From Cellulomonas humilata (GTDB lineage Bacteria > Actinomycetota > Actinomycetes > Actinomycetales > Cellulomonadaceae), in assembly GCF_013359775.1 (NCBI RefSeq), contig NZ_JABMCI010000070.1:310001-374000 (forward strand): DNA of 64,000 nt, written 5' to 3'. Shown in pieces: positions 43,787-52,747 of this stretch. The notes beneath the pieces are model-generated. The model saw only the letters and a list, made by a program, of their open reading frames with translations. It had not been told where the DNA came from and did not search any database. Made by a program: the position numbers and the translations under genes. Each line of letters begins with the position of its first letter. The stretch's first letter is position 1.

Positions 43787-44431
43787 ATGCCTGCGCCCGC
43801 GACCGGACCGTTGCGCCTCGTGCGCGCCGGGGTGGTCGCCGCCGTCACCGTCGCGCTGGCGTCGCTGGCGCACGTGCTGGCGGGCGGGGCGCTGCCGCCG
43901 ACGGTCGTGCTGGTCACCCTGACCGCCGTCACCCTCGCGGCCGCCGTCGTGCTCACCGCGCGACGCGTCGGCACGGTCGGGGCGCTCGCGCTCCTCGGCG
44001 TGGGCCAGCTCGCCATCCACTCGTCGTTCAGCCTGTTCACCACGATGGCCTGCGTACCGGGTCCGGACGGCCAGGCCGCGCTGTTCGGGCACGTGCACCA
44101 CGCGGGCATGGCGATGGAGCCGCTGGCAGCCTGCTCGGCTGTCGAGCAGACGCTCGCGCCGCCGCTGCTGGGCGCCTCGGCCGTGCTCGTCCTGCACGTC
44201 GCCGCGGCCGTCGTCGCTGCGCTCGTCCTCGCCGGCGCCGACCGCGCACTGTGGGGGATCGCCGCCTGGCTGGCGCCGCTGGTCGGCTCGGAGGCGGCCG
44301 CCGTCGTCGTCCCGCGGCCGACGCTGCCGACGCCCGTCGACGTCCCCTGGTCCGGGTACGCGTGGTGGCGCGACGCGGTGCCCCTGCGCGGTCCACCCGC
44401 CTGGCAGTCGCCCGTGGTCCCTCCGCGCTGA
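43787..44431 (+). CDS. Membrane protein upstream of copC
   Basis: Membrane protein of 214 residues with about five helices. A His/Met-rich loop (LFGHVHHAGMAMEPLAACSAV, about 100-120) lies between helices, a composition seen in copper-handling membrane proteins. The neighbours copC and copD-ctaG support a copper link. No named family is assigned. It starts with ATG after TCGGG. Confidence 0.65.
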   Translation: MPAPATGPLRLVRAGVVAAVTVALASLAHVLAGGALPPTVVLVTLTAVTLAAAVVLTARRVGTVGALALLGVGQLAIHSSFSLFTTMACVPGPDGQAALFGHVHHAGMAMEPLAACSAVEQTLAPPLLGASAVLVLHVAAAVVAALVLAGADRALWGIAAWLAPLVGSEAAAVVVPRPTLPTPVDVPWSGYAWWRDAVPLRGPPAWQSPVVPPR

Positions 44432-44498
44432 TCGGTCGTCGAGGGAGCCGCCCGCCCGCGTCCGCCCTCACCCCTCGTCCCGATCCCAAGGATCCGTC

Positions 44499-45161
44499 AT
44501 GCCCTCGCTCCGCCCTGTCCGCACCGCCACCCTCGCCGGGCTCCTCGGCGTCGCCCTCGCGCTCGCCGCGGTGGTCCTCGCCGCCCCCGCCGCGCAGGCG
44601 CACACCGTGCTCCAGAGCACCGACCCCGCCGCCGGCTCGACCGTCCCCGTGGTGCCGGAGATCATCACGATGACCTTCAGCGAGCCGGTGCTGGCCGTGG
44701 GGACGACGATCATGGTGCACGCGTTCGACGAGCGCATGGTGAACATCGGACCGCCGGTGCTCGTCGACAACACCGTCTCCCAGGCCGTCACCGGCGAGCT
44801 CCCGGCCGGCGAGTACACGGTCCTGTACCGGGTCACGGCGGCGGACGGGCACCCCGTCGAGGACCAGTTCCGGTTCACGGCCGCGGGGGCCACGTCGTAC
44901 GGGGTCGCGACGCCTGCGCCGACCATGACGGCGTCGCCGACACCGACACCGACGCCCAGCACCTCGGCCGAGGTGACGCCGGCACCGTCGGCCTCGCCCA
45001 CCTCCCTGGCCGCCACCGAGCTGGCGGGTCGCGTCTCCGGGCCCGTGCTCGTCGGCGTCGTCGCCGTGCTCGTCGTGGTCGGCGGCGTGGTCGCGTTGCT
45101 GCTGGTGCGCAGGCGGCCCGCACCCACGGCGACCGGGTCGTCGGAGGGCCCGACGCCGTGA
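44499..45161 (+). CDS. copC: CopC-domain copper resistance protein
   Basis: Exported copper-binding protein of 220 residues. A signal peptide ends at AAQAHT, leaving the N-terminal His of the CopC domain that serves as a copper ligand (about 36-130: HTVLQSTDPAAGSTVP...DGHPVEDQFRF). A Thr/Pro/Ser linker and a C-terminal membrane helix at about 180-200 anchor it. It is followed after 46 bases by copD-ctaG, its usual partner for copper import or delivery to cytochrome oxidase. Confidence 0.92.
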   Translation: MPSLRPVRTATLAGLLGVALALAAVVLAAPAAQAHTVLQSTDPAAGSTVPVVPEIITMTFSEPVLAVGTTIMVHAFDERMVNIGPPVLVDNTVSQAVTGELPAGEYTVLYRVTAADGHPVEDQFRFTAAGATSYGVATPAPTMTASPTPTPTPSTSAEVTPAPSASPTSLAATELAGRVSGPVLVGVVAVLVVVGGVVALLLVRRRPAPTATGSSEGPTP

Positions 45162-45207
45162 CCGACGGCATGTTCGACGGGCGCGCAGAGCGACCTACGC
45201 TGGTGAG

Positions 45208-47310
45208 ATGACTGCGCCGGTGACGAGCGCCGGCCGCGCGGGCGCCGGCAGGCCCGGGGTCGACGAACGTCGGCCGCCGAGCCCGTGGCGCGTCCTCGCC
45301 CTGGTGGTCGCGGCCGTCGTCGCCGCGCTGCTGGGCGTCGCGTTCTCCGGAGCCGCCCTCCCCGCGCTGCTGCGCGACCCGGGCTCCGCGGTCCGCTGGG
45401 GTCTGCCCGCCACCGAGGCGCTCACCGAGCTCGCCGGGACGGTGACGCTCGGCGCACTCGTGCTCGCCGTGTGCGTGCTGCCCCGCCGGGCGGCCGTGGC
45501 GTCGACGCGCACCGCCCGGGCGGGAGTCGGCACCGCGGACGGGCGGGCGTACCCGCGCAGCACGGTCCTGGCCGGGTTCGCCGCCGGCGTGTGGACGCTC
45601 CTGTCGATCGCGCACCTCATCCTCACGTACGCCGGCGTCGCCGGCCGGAGCCTGGACTCCGCGACGTTCGGCGCCGAGCTCGGCGTGTTCGTCACGCAGA
45701 TCGACCTCGGGCGCACCCTCCTGCTCGTCACCACGGTCGCCGCCGTGGTCACCGCCCTCGCGCTCGTCGTCGCCACACCCACCGGCGCGGCCTGGACCGC
45801 GGCGCTCGTGCTGGTCGCGCTCTGGCAGCAGGCTCAGCTCGGGCACGCCGCGGGAGCCTCGGGGCACGACATCGCGACGTCGTCGATGGTGGTGCACCTG
45901 GTCGGCGCGGCGATCTGGATCGGGGCCCTCACCGCGCTGGCGCTGCTGGTCCGGCGCGTCGGCACCGACCTGCCCGCGTCGGTCGCGCGGTACTCGGCCA
46001 TCGCCGGCTGGTGCTTCGCGGCCGTGGCCGTGTCGGGGCTGGTCAACGGGCTGCTGCGCACCAGCGGCTGGTCGGACCTGACCAGCTCGTACGGTCTGCT
46101 CCTGCTCACCAAGGTCGCCCTGTTCGGCGTGCTCGGGCTGCTCGGTCTCGCGCACCGGCGGTCCGTCCTGCCGCGACTCGCGGCGCGCACCAGCGACTGG
46201 CTGTTCTGGCGCCTCGTGCTCGTCGAGCTCACCGTCATGGGGGCGGTCTCCGGGGTCGCGGTCGCGCTCGGGGAGACCGCGCCGCCGGTGTCGGAGGAGC
46301 CGCCGCTCGACCAGTCCCCGGCCTACCAGCTGACCGGTCACCCCCTACCGCCGGTTCCCACCGGCCTCCGCTGGCTCACCGAGTGGCGCTGGGACCTCGT
46401 GCTCGCGTCCGCGGCGGTGGCCGGCCTGATCGTCTACTGGCGCTGGGTGCTCCGGCTCCGTCGGCGCGGCGACACCTGGTCCTGGCTGCGCGCCGCGTCG
46501 TGGACCGTCGGCATGGTCCTGTTCTTCTGGGCCACCAACGGCGGACCCGCGCTCTACGGGCACGTCCTGTTCAGCGCGCACATGGTCCAGCACATGGTGC
46601 TCGCGATGGTCGTTCCCCTGTTCCTGGCCCTCTCCGCCCCCATCACCCTGGCCTTGCGCGCCCTGCCCGTGCGGTCGACGCAGCTGCGCGACGACGCCTC
46701 CCGCGGCCCCCGCGAGTGGATCCTCACGATCGTCGACAGCCGCGTCGGGCACTTCCTGGCGCACCCCGTCGTCGCCGCCGTGAACTTCATCGGGTCGATG
46801 CTGCTCTTCTACTACTCCGGCCTGTTCGAGTGGTCGCTGCGCAGCCCCGTCGGGCACCTGGCGATGGTCGTGCACTTCACCGCGGCCGGGTACCTGTTCG
46901 TCAACGCGCTCGTCGGGATCGACCCCGGTCCGCGCCGGCTGGCCTACCCGCAGCGCCTCCTGCTCCTGTTCGCGACGATGGTGTTCCACGCGTTCTTCGG
47001 AGTCACCCTCGTCACCGGGGACGTGCTGCTGGTCGCCGACTGGTTCGGCCTCATGGGCCGCCCCTGGGGCGCGTCCGCGATCGCCGACCAGCAGGCCGGC
47101 GGGGCGATCACCTGGGGCATCGGGGAGATCCCGACCCTGGCCCTGGCGATCGGGGTCGCGATCGCCTGGTCGCGCGACGACGACCGCACCGCCCGCCGAC
47201 GCGACCGGCAGGTGGACCGCGACGGCGACGTGGAGATGGACGAGTACAACGCGATGCTGGCGCAGCTGGCCGACCGCGACGCGCACCCGGAGCTGCCCCC
47301 GAGGCCCTGA
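45208..47310 (+). CDS. copD: CopD and CtaG-like fusion membrane protein
   Basis: Fusion of 700 residues with about fourteen helices. The N-terminal half is CopD-like, with a conserved His/Trp region (GHDIATSSMVVHLVGAAIWIG). The C-terminal half is a cytochrome c oxidase assembly factor (caa3_CtaG) domain with VLFSAHMVQHMVLAMVVPLFLALSAP and the WFGLMGRPWG motif. This arrangement is common in actinomycetes and couples copper uptake to cytochrome oxidase assembly. It follows copC. Confidence 0.92.
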   Translation: MTAPVTSAGRAGAGRPGVDERRPPSPWRVLALVVAAVVAALLGVAFSGAALPALLRDPGSAVRWGLPATEALTELAGTVTLGALVLAVCVLPRRAAVASTRTARAGVGTADGRAYPRSTVLAGFAAGVWTLLSIAHLILTYAGVAGRSLDSATFGAELGVFVTQIDLGRTLLLVTTVAAVVTALALVVATPTGAAWTAALVLVALWQQAQLGHAAGASGHDIATSSMVVHLVGAAIWIGALTALALLVRRVGTDLPASVARYSAIAGWCFAAVAVSGLVNGLLRTSGWSDLTSSYGLLLLTKVALFGVLGLLGLAHRRSVLPRLAARTSDWLFWRLVLVELTVMGAVSGVAVALGETAPPVSEEPPLDQSPAYQLTGHPLPPVPTGLRWLTEWRWDLVLASAAVAGLIVYWRWVLRLRRRGDTWSWLRAASWTVGMVLFFWATNGGPALYGHVLFSAHMVQHMVLAMVVPLFLALSAPITLALRALPVRSTQLRDDASRGPREWILTIVDSRVGHFLAHPVVAAVNFIGSMLLFYYSGLFEWSLRSPVGHLAMVVHFTAAGYLFVNALVGIDPGPRRLAYPQRLLLLFATMVFHAFFGVTLVTGDVLLVADWFGLMGRPWGASAIADQQAGGAITWGIGEIPTLALAIGVAIAWSRDDDRTARRRDRQVDRDGDVEMDEYNAMLAQLADRDAHPELPPRP

Positions 47311-47381
47311 GCTGCCTCGGTTCAGCGCGGTCCTGCGCGGCCCCGCCCGGCCCTGCACGCGTCTGCTCGGCGTCTGCTCGG

Positions 47382-48254
47382 TCAGCCGCATCCGGGCTGG
47401 TCGGGGTTCTGGTTGCAGTCCTCGGCGACCAGGTGCGAGCGCCGTTCGACGATCTCGAACGGTGCCGTGGTGCTCGTCGTCTCGGCGGTTCCGACGACCT
47501 CGCGCCACGTGCCGTCGCCGTCGACCCGGTAGCGGCCGGACCACGTGGTGGTCAGGCTGATCGCGGTGGTGCCCGGTTGGTCGTAGACGTGGAAGACATC
47601 GAAGCCCGGGTATGGGTGGCCGGGGCTGTCCGTGGTGAGGTGCGTGGACTCGTCGCGGAAGTCCCACGTGTACTGGGTTGGCGTGGCGATGACGTCGATG
47701 CCGTAGCCGAACAGGTCCGTGCGGAACGTCTGCTCGGCGGGGTCGGTCAGGACGATGGTCTCCTTGTTCACCAGCACCCACCCACGGTCCGGCTGCATCT
47801 GGATGACCTGCGGGACGATCGGCAGACGGCGGAAGTCCTCCGCGGTGAGGGTGGGCAGCAGGTCGTCAGGGCACGACCAACCGGCAATCATGCGCCAGGG
47901 TTGCCACGGGTCGGTGGGCAGCGCACGGTCGCGGCGCCAGAGGGGTTGCACGGGTGGATCGCCGTCGCAGTTGGGGACGACCGACCCGTCGGCGGGGGCG
48001 CACACGCCGCCGATGTCGGACTCCAGGGTGCCGGAGGTGACATTGCACAGGGCGGCGCGGCGCAGCTGGTAGAGCTCGATGCGCGGCGAGACGGCGGCAC
48101 GGACGTAGGCGCGCAATGCCTGCTCACCTTCGAATGCGGTCACGCTGACGGCATCGCCACCGGCCGTTCCGTCATAGCTCCTGGCCGCGGATGGGGCTGC
48201 GAAAGCAACCAGCAGGAACACCGCAGACAGAGCGATCGCGGCAGGTCGCTTCAC
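47382..48254 (-). CDS. Secreted hypothetical protein with PKD-like segment
   Basis: Exported protein of 290 residues with a signal peptide (1-24). A Cys pair at about 70-86 (ALCNVTSGT, GGVCAPADG) and another at the end (EDCNQNPDQPGCG) suggest disulphides. Near residue 200 a PKD-like motif (YTWDFRDESTHLTT) occurs, typical of surface beta-domains. Overlaps the upstream lipoprotein gene by four bases, so the two form an operon. Function unknown. Confidence 0.7.
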   Translation of the reverse strand: MKRPAAIALSAVFLLVAFAAPSAARSYDGTAGGDAVSVTAFEGEQALRAYVRAAVSPRIELYQLRRAALCNVTSGTLESDIGGVCAPADGSVVPNCDGDPPVQPLWRRDRALPTDPWQPWRMIAGWSCPDDLLPTLTAEDFRRLPIVPQVIQMQPDRGWVLVNKETIVLTDPAEQTFRTDLFGYGIDVIATPTQYTWDFRDESTHLTTDSPGHPYPGFDVFHVYDQPGTTAISLTTTWSGRYRVDGDGTWREVVGTAETTSTTAPFEIVERRSHLVAEDCNQNPDQPGCG

Positions 48255-48895
48255 GAGCCAGGCGCCCTTGTCGGGGTTGCCTCACGGATGGCCCACCGGC
48301 CCTCTTCCCAGACTGCGGCGATGTCGAAGTGGAATGCATGCGGCCCGGGATACTCCTCCACGGTCTCGCCTGCTGCGTTCACGGACCGCGACGCCGACTG
48401 AGTCAGGTCAATGTCCACCTTGTAGAACGCGCCGGGGCTCACTTCAGCACCACTCGCGGACTGGACGACGGCTTCTCCGCCTACGTCGTGAAGCCCCTGG
48501 GCAAGCTGATCCTGTACTTCCGTCCGGACATTGGCGCAGTAGAGGCACTTGGGATGGCCGAGCGCGTCCCACGGTTCTAGGTCGCCCGTCGCGAACGCGT
48601 ACGGATAGAGCGCTAGGAAGTACTTCGCCACCGCCACCGCTCCCTCGACACTCGGCGGCTCGTCCAGCGCCGCCGGCCGCTCGGGTTTCACGGTGACGTC
48701 CACCGTGGGCGTGGGCGTCGGGGTCGGGGTCGGGGTCGGGGTGGGGGTCGGCGTAGGCGTCGAGGTCTCCACCGGGGGAGCCGTCGTCGACTCGGTCGCA
48801 GTCGGTGGACCTCCGGTGCAGCCGGTCAGGAGCAGCACGGCAGTCACAGGCACAGCGATCAGGGCACGTGCGCGACGACCGCTCCACCAGGGCAT
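48251..48895 (-). CDS. DUF6318-type lipoprotein with Thr/Pro spacer
   Basis: Lipoprotein of 214 residues: signal peptide with lipobox LLTGC, then a long PT repeat spacer (nine to ten TP units) and a globular domain of about 130 residues (EGAVAVAKYFLALYPYAFATGDLEPWDALGHPKC and CLYCANVRTEVQ). The domain matches the DUF6318 pattern common in actinomycetes. ATG 48895 was chosen; an upstream GTG (48922) is possible. It is coupled to the following secreted protein gene. Confidence 0.75.
   Translation of the reverse strand: MPWWSGRRARALIAVPVTAVLLLTGCTGGPPTATESTTAPPVETSTPTPTPTPTPTPTPTPTPTVDVTVKPERPAALDEPPSVEGAVAVAKYFLALYPYAFATGDLEPWDALGHPKCLYCANVRTEVQDQLAQGLHDVGGEAVVQSASGAEVSPGAFYKVDIDLTQSASRSVNAAGETVEEYPGPHAFHFDIAAVWEEGRWAIREATPTRAPGS
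48703..48764. repeat. Simple sequence repeat coding for a Thr-Pro spacer
   Basis: A run of GGGGTC/GGCGTC hexamers within the DUF6318-type gene encodes about ten TP dipeptides between lipobox and domain. Such tracts tolerate unit gain and loss. Not a CRISPR or other element. Confidence 0.8.
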
Positions 48896-49054
48896 GCGGG
48901 CGAACGTACCGAAACCGGACACTCCCCGTCACGGCCGCCCACGCAACTGTGGACAACGGGTGTGACCCGCACGGTTCCCGCCATCCGTCCACAGCCCACC
49001 AGATGCGCGCTCGAACCACCGGTCGGACGGGTGTGCGCCCACCGCGGAGCGTCT

Positions 49055-50017
49055 GTGGCTGTGCTGGTGGACGTGCGTACTCCGCGGCCCGTGCCCCCGA
49101 CGCTCAGGTCGCTCGCGTTTCGGCAGGAAGGGCTCCTGGCAGCGGCTCAGCTCGCGGCGGCTGGCGTCGACGCGCACCGACGCGGACGCCTCGTCGACGC
49201 AGGAGTGGTCCAGCGGGTGACTCATGGCGTCTACGACATCGAGCCGGCCCGGGATCGTCGGCGTGACGCGGATCATCGGCGTCGTCGTGCCGCGTGGATC
49301 GGTCTGCTCGCGTACGGACCCGACGCGATCGCGGTGGGGTCGTGTGCGCTCGCCCTGCTCGGAGTGGCGGGTCTGCCGCTGGACATCGTCCCCGAGGTGG
49401 CGCTGCCCGAGGGCCGGTTCGGGCGCGGCAGGGACGGGATCCGCGTACGGCAGGTGAGGGCGCCGGTCGTGGGCACGTTCGCCGGGCACGGGATCGTGGC
49501 GCTGGGCTCGGCACTCGTGCAGGCGCTGCCAGGGCTACCTCGTGCGAACGGGGTCGCGGTGCTCGACGACTGCCTCCGGCGGGGGCTCCAGACGCCTGCC
49601 GATCTCGACGACATCCGCCACCGCCTCCGGGGCCGACGCGGGAGCGCACGGCTCGCTGACCGGGTGTTCGGACACGTGGATCCCCGCGCAGAGTCTCCGC
49701 TCGAGACGTTCGCGCGGCTCCAGTGCGTGGACGCCGGTGTTCCGCCGCACCAGCTCCAGGTCGAGATCAGGTCACCGAGCGGTCGGTTCCTGGGCCGCGG
49801 CGACCTGGGCTGGCGGCTGGACGACGGTGGATGGCTGATCGCCGAGATCGACGGGCGGGAGTTCCACGAGACACCCGACGCGCTCTTCCACGACCGTCAC
49901 CGGCAGAACGCGCTCGTCACCTGGGGCTCGGCACGGGTGCTCCGCTTCACGGCATCAGACGTCGCCACCGGCACCACGATCCCCACCGCGATCCGAGCAG
50001 CGCTGAGAACAACATGA
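49055..50017 (+). CDS. AbiEi-like/DUF559 (Vsr-fold) protein
   Basis: Protein of 320 residues. The N-terminal part (about 15-75) is a winged helix of the AbiEi antitoxin type (RQEGLLAAAQLAAAGVDAHRRGRLVDAGVVQRVTHGVYD). A middle domain follows, and the C terminus (about 235-315) has a PD-(D/E)XK-like layout of DUF559/Vsr proteins: E in ESPLETF, D in RGDLGW, and ExD in IAEIDGREFHE. These proteins are widespread in actinomycetes and usually without a cognate toxin. GTG 49055 has GGAG six bases upstream; longer starts exist. Its stop lies inside an inverted repeat. Confidence 0.7.
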   Translation: MAVLVDVRTPRPVPPTLRSLAFRQEGLLAAAQLAAAGVDAHRRGRLVDAGVVQRVTHGVYDIEPARDRRRDADHRRRRAAWIGLLAYGPDAIAVGSCALALLGVAGLPLDIVPEVALPEGRFGRGRDGIRVRQVRAPVVGTFAGHGIVALGSALVQALPGLPRANGVAVLDDCLRRGLQTPADLDDIRHRLRGRRGSARLADRVFGHVDPRAESPLETFARLQCVDAGVPPHQLQVEIRSPSGRFLGRGDLGWRLDDGGWLIAEIDGREFHETPDALFHDRHRQNALVTWGSARVLRFTASDVATGTTIPTAIRAALRTT

Positions 50018-50150
50018 GTCGCGCTTCGGGGCTGCATTCCGCGACTCATGTTGTTCTCACCGCCGACCTCCAACCACGACCGGGACCGTCGGTGCCGAGA
50101 ACAACGAGGGTGGCGGATGGGCCGTCGAGACAGTCACTGGTGTTGTTCTC
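50005..50150. repeat. Twin 54-bp hairpin elements (GAGAACAAC...GTTGTTCTC)
   Basis: Two 54-base units, 50005-50058 and 50097-50150, each begin with GAGAACAAC and end with GTTGTTCTC; the offset is exactly 92. In the first unit the stem is a perfect 19 bp (GAGAACAACATGAGTCGCG and its complement). Both are followed by a similar NCCGCC stretch. The first overlaps the end of the DUF559 gene. The rest of the 229-base gap holds nothing else I can name. Confidence 0.8.
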
Positions 50151-50246
50151 GCCGCCCGACCGGCGGCGGACCGCGCCGGCCGTGGGAACCAACCGGCCGC
50201 GCAACTCGGCGGACGGGGCCCAGGTCGGGGTGGTAGGACGGTGCGC

Positions 50247-52298
50247 ATGACTTCGACGCCCTTTGATGACCTCGACCAGTACGTCGCCGTCCCTCGGCTG
50301 AGCGGCCTCGTGCTCGATGCGGACGGCACCCGGCTCGTGACCAGCGTCGCGACGCTCGACGCCAAGAAGACCAAGTTCGTGACCGCCCTCTGGGAGGTTG
50401 ACCCGACCGGCGAGCGGCCTGCGCGCAGGCTCACGCGCAGTGCCAAGGGCGAGTCGAGCGCCGCGTTCACCAGCAGCGGGGACCTGCTGTTCACCAGCGC
50501 TCGGCCGGACCCGGACGGGAAGGACGGCGGCGACGACGAGCCGGTGCCGGCGCTGTGGCTGCTGCCGCGGGACGGTGCGGAGGCGCGCGTGGTGGCGGAC
50601 CGGGCGGCCGGTCTGGGCGGGGTGCACGTGGCCAAGGACGCGGACGTCGTCCTGGTCGGCTCCGACGTGCTGCCCAGCGCCACGGACGCCGAGGCCGACG
50701 AGAAGCTGCGCAAGACGCGCAAGGAGAAGAAGGTCGCGGCGATCCTGCACGACGGCTACCCGGTCCGGTACTGGGACCACGACCTCGGCCCCGAGTCGCC
50801 GCACCTGTTCGTCGCGGATGTCGGCTCGGACGTCGTCGCACCCCTGGCCGACGCCAAGGACCCGCGGCTCACCCTCAAGGACGTGACTCCCGGGGCGCGG
50901 TCGGCGCTGGTGGAGCAGGGCTCGGCGATCAGCCCCGACGGTCGCACCGTGGTCACCGGGTGGAACCTGCCGTTGGCCAAGGGCGAGCAGCGGGGGCGGC
51001 TGGTGGCGATCGATGTGGCGTCGGGGGAGCACCGCGTCCTCGTCGACGACCTGGGCGCCGACCTGTGGTCGCCCGTCATCTCGCCGGACGGGCAGTGGGT
51101 CGTGTTCGCGCGCGAGTCCCTGAGCACGCCGCACGTCGCTCCGCGCGTCACCCTCCAGATCGTCCCGCTGGCCGGCGGCGAGGCGCGGACGCTCGTCGAG
51201 AGCTGGGACCGGTGGCCGTCGGCCTCGGTCTGGCTGCCGGACAGCACGGGCCTGCTGGTGACGGCGGACGACGACGGCCGCGGCCCGGTGTTCCGGCTCG
51301 ACCTGGAGTCGGACGAGATCACGCGTCTGACCAGCGATGACGCGACGTTCACGGACGTGTCGGTCAGCCCGGACGGCACGGTCGCGTTCGCGCTGCGGTC
51401 GTCGTACGAGGCGCCCTCGCACCCGGTGCGGATCGACCTGGAGACGGGGGCGACGACCCCGCTGCGCAGCCCGGCCGCGACCCCGGAGCTGCCCGGCACG
51501 CTGACGGAGGTCGAGACGACCACGGAGGACGGCCGACGGGTGCGCGGGTGGCTGGCGCTGCCGACCACCACGGAGAAGGCGCCGCTGCTGCTCTGGATCC
51601 ACGGCGGCCCGCTCGGCTCGTGGAACGCGTGGTCGTGGCGGTGGAACCCGTGGATCCTCGTCGCGCGGGGGTACGCGGTGCTCCTCCCGGACCCGGCGCT
51701 GTCCACCGGCTACGGCCAGGAGTTCATCCAGGACGGCTGGGGGGCGTGGGGCGCGGCGCCGTACACCGACCTCATGGCGATCACGGACGCGGTCGAGGCG
51801 CGCGACGACATCGACGAGACGCGCACGGCCGCGATGGGTGGCTCGTTCGGCGGCTACATGGCCAACTGGGTGGCGGGGCACACGGACCGGTTCCGGGCGA
51901 TCGTCACGCACGCGAGCCTGTGGGCACTGGACCAGTTCGGGCCGACGACGGACGCGGCCTACTACTGGCAGCGCGAGATGACCGACGAGATGGCGCTGGA
52001 GAACTCCCCGCACCGGTTCGTCGACAAGATCGTCACGCCCATGCTCGTCGTGCACGGCGACAAGGACTACCGCGTGCCCATCGGCGAGGGTCTGCGCCTC
52101 TGGTACGAGCTGCTGGCCAAGAGCGGCCTGCCCGCCGACGAGGACGGCAAGACCCCCCACCGGTTCCTCTACTTCCCCGACGAGAACCACTGGGTGCTCA
52201 GCCCGCAGCACGCCGTGGTCTGGTACCAGGTGGTCGAGGCATTCCTGGCCGAGCACGTCCTCGCCCGATCGGGTGAGTATCCGCAGATCCTCGGGTGA
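50247..52298 (+). CDS. S9 family prolyl oligopeptidase-type peptidase
   Basis: Serine peptidase of 683 residues. An N-terminal WD/beta-propeller-like region (about 20-430) gates a C-terminal alpha/beta hydrolase (about 440-683). The nucleophile is in GGSFGGYMANW (GxSxGG), the acid in VVHGDKDYRVP and the His in FPDENHWV. No signal peptide, so probably cytoplasmic. It cleaves short peptides in the family. ATG 50247 with AGGA eight bases upstream. Confidence 0.93.
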   Translation: MTSTPFDDLDQYVAVPRLSGLVLDADGTRLVTSVATLDAKKTKFVTALWEVDPTGERPARRLTRSAKGESSAAFTSSGDLLFTSARPDPDGKDGGDDEPVPALWLLPRDGAEARVVADRAAGLGGVHVAKDADVVLVGSDVLPSATDAEADEKLRKTRKEKKVAAILHDGYPVRYWDHDLGPESPHLFVADVGSDVVAPLADAKDPRLTLKDVTPGARSALVEQGSAISPDGRTVVTGWNLPLAKGEQRGRLVAIDVASGEHRVLVDDLGADLWSPVISPDGQWVVFARESLSTPHVAPRVTLQIVPLAGGEARTLVESWDRWPSASVWLPDSTGLLVTADDDGRGPVFRLDLESDEITRLTSDDATFTDVSVSPDGTVAFALRSSYEAPSHPVRIDLETGATTPLRSPAATPELPGTLTEVETTTEDGRRVRGWLALPTTTEKAPLLLWIHGGPLGSWNAWSWRWNPWILVARGYAVLLPDPALSTGYGQEFIQDGWGAWGAAPYTDLMAITDAVEARDDIDETRTAAMGGSFGGYMANWVAGHTDRFRAIVTHASLWALDQFGPTTDAAYYWQREMTDEMALENSPHRFVDKIVTPMLVVHGDKDYRVPIGEGLRLWYELLAKSGLPADEDGKTPHRFLYFPDENHWVLSPQHAVVWYQVVEAFLAEHVLARSGEYPQILG

Positions 52299-52390
52299 CG
52301 AGCGCTCTCGACGTGCGGGGTGGCCCGGTCGGCACCAGACTCACCGGTCAAGGCCGCGCGACACCCGCGCGCCTCGACGGAAGGACCGAC

Positions 52391-52699
52391 ATGGGTATCG
52401 GAGGCGGAATCGCCCTCATCGTCATCGGCGCGATCCTCTCGTTCGGCGTCAGCGACGCCGTCGAGGGTGTCAACCTGACGGTGATCGGCTACATCTGCAT
52501 GGGCGCCGGTGTCATCGCGCTGATCCTGGCGATCGTCCTCAACAGCCAGCGCAACCACACGTCACACACGGCGGTCGTCGAGCAGCGCACCACGCCGAAC
52601 GCGCCGCCCGCCCAGGCAGCTCCCGCGGCCCCGCCGGCCGCGCCGGTGCAGCAGACGTACCAGCAGCAGCCGCCGCCGGCGGCACCGCCCGCCGTCTGA
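52391..52699 (+). CDS. DUF6458 family small membrane protein
   Basis: Protein of 102 residues with two membrane helices (MGIGGGIALIVIGAILSF and LTVIGYICMGAGVIALILAIVL) and a Pro/Ala/Gln-rich cytoplasmic tail. The pattern is that of DUF6458, found throughout actinomycetes. AAGGACCGAC precedes the ATG. Function unknown. It is followed by a strong terminator. Confidence 0.85.
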   Translation: MGIGGGIALIVIGAILSFGVSDAVEGVNLTVIGYICMGAGVIALILAIVLNSQRNHTSHTAVVEQRTTPNAPPAQAAPAAPPAAPVQQTYQQQPPPAAPPAV

Positions 52700-52712
52700 C
52701 GCAGTGCACCAC

Positions 52713-52747
52713 GAGAACGCCCCCTCCCTCGGGAGGGGGCGTTTCTC
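52713..52747. terminator. Bidirectional terminator
   Basis: A long near-perfect stem, GAGAACGCCCCCTCCC against GGGAGGGGGCGTTTCTC with one bulge, lies between the stop of the DUF6458 gene and the convergent anti-sigma gene, whose stop it touches. Confidence 0.85.

Noticed and set aside
40482-43922. Very long plus-strand frame of over 1100 codons
   Set aside because: It runs across the real repeat-protein, Rieske and MFS genes on both strands; the protein is composed of His/Arg/Asp runs and has no family.
48703-48764. Short tandem units resembling a CRISPR array
   Set aside because: There are no spacers; the units encode a Thr-Pro linker inside a lipoprotein gene.
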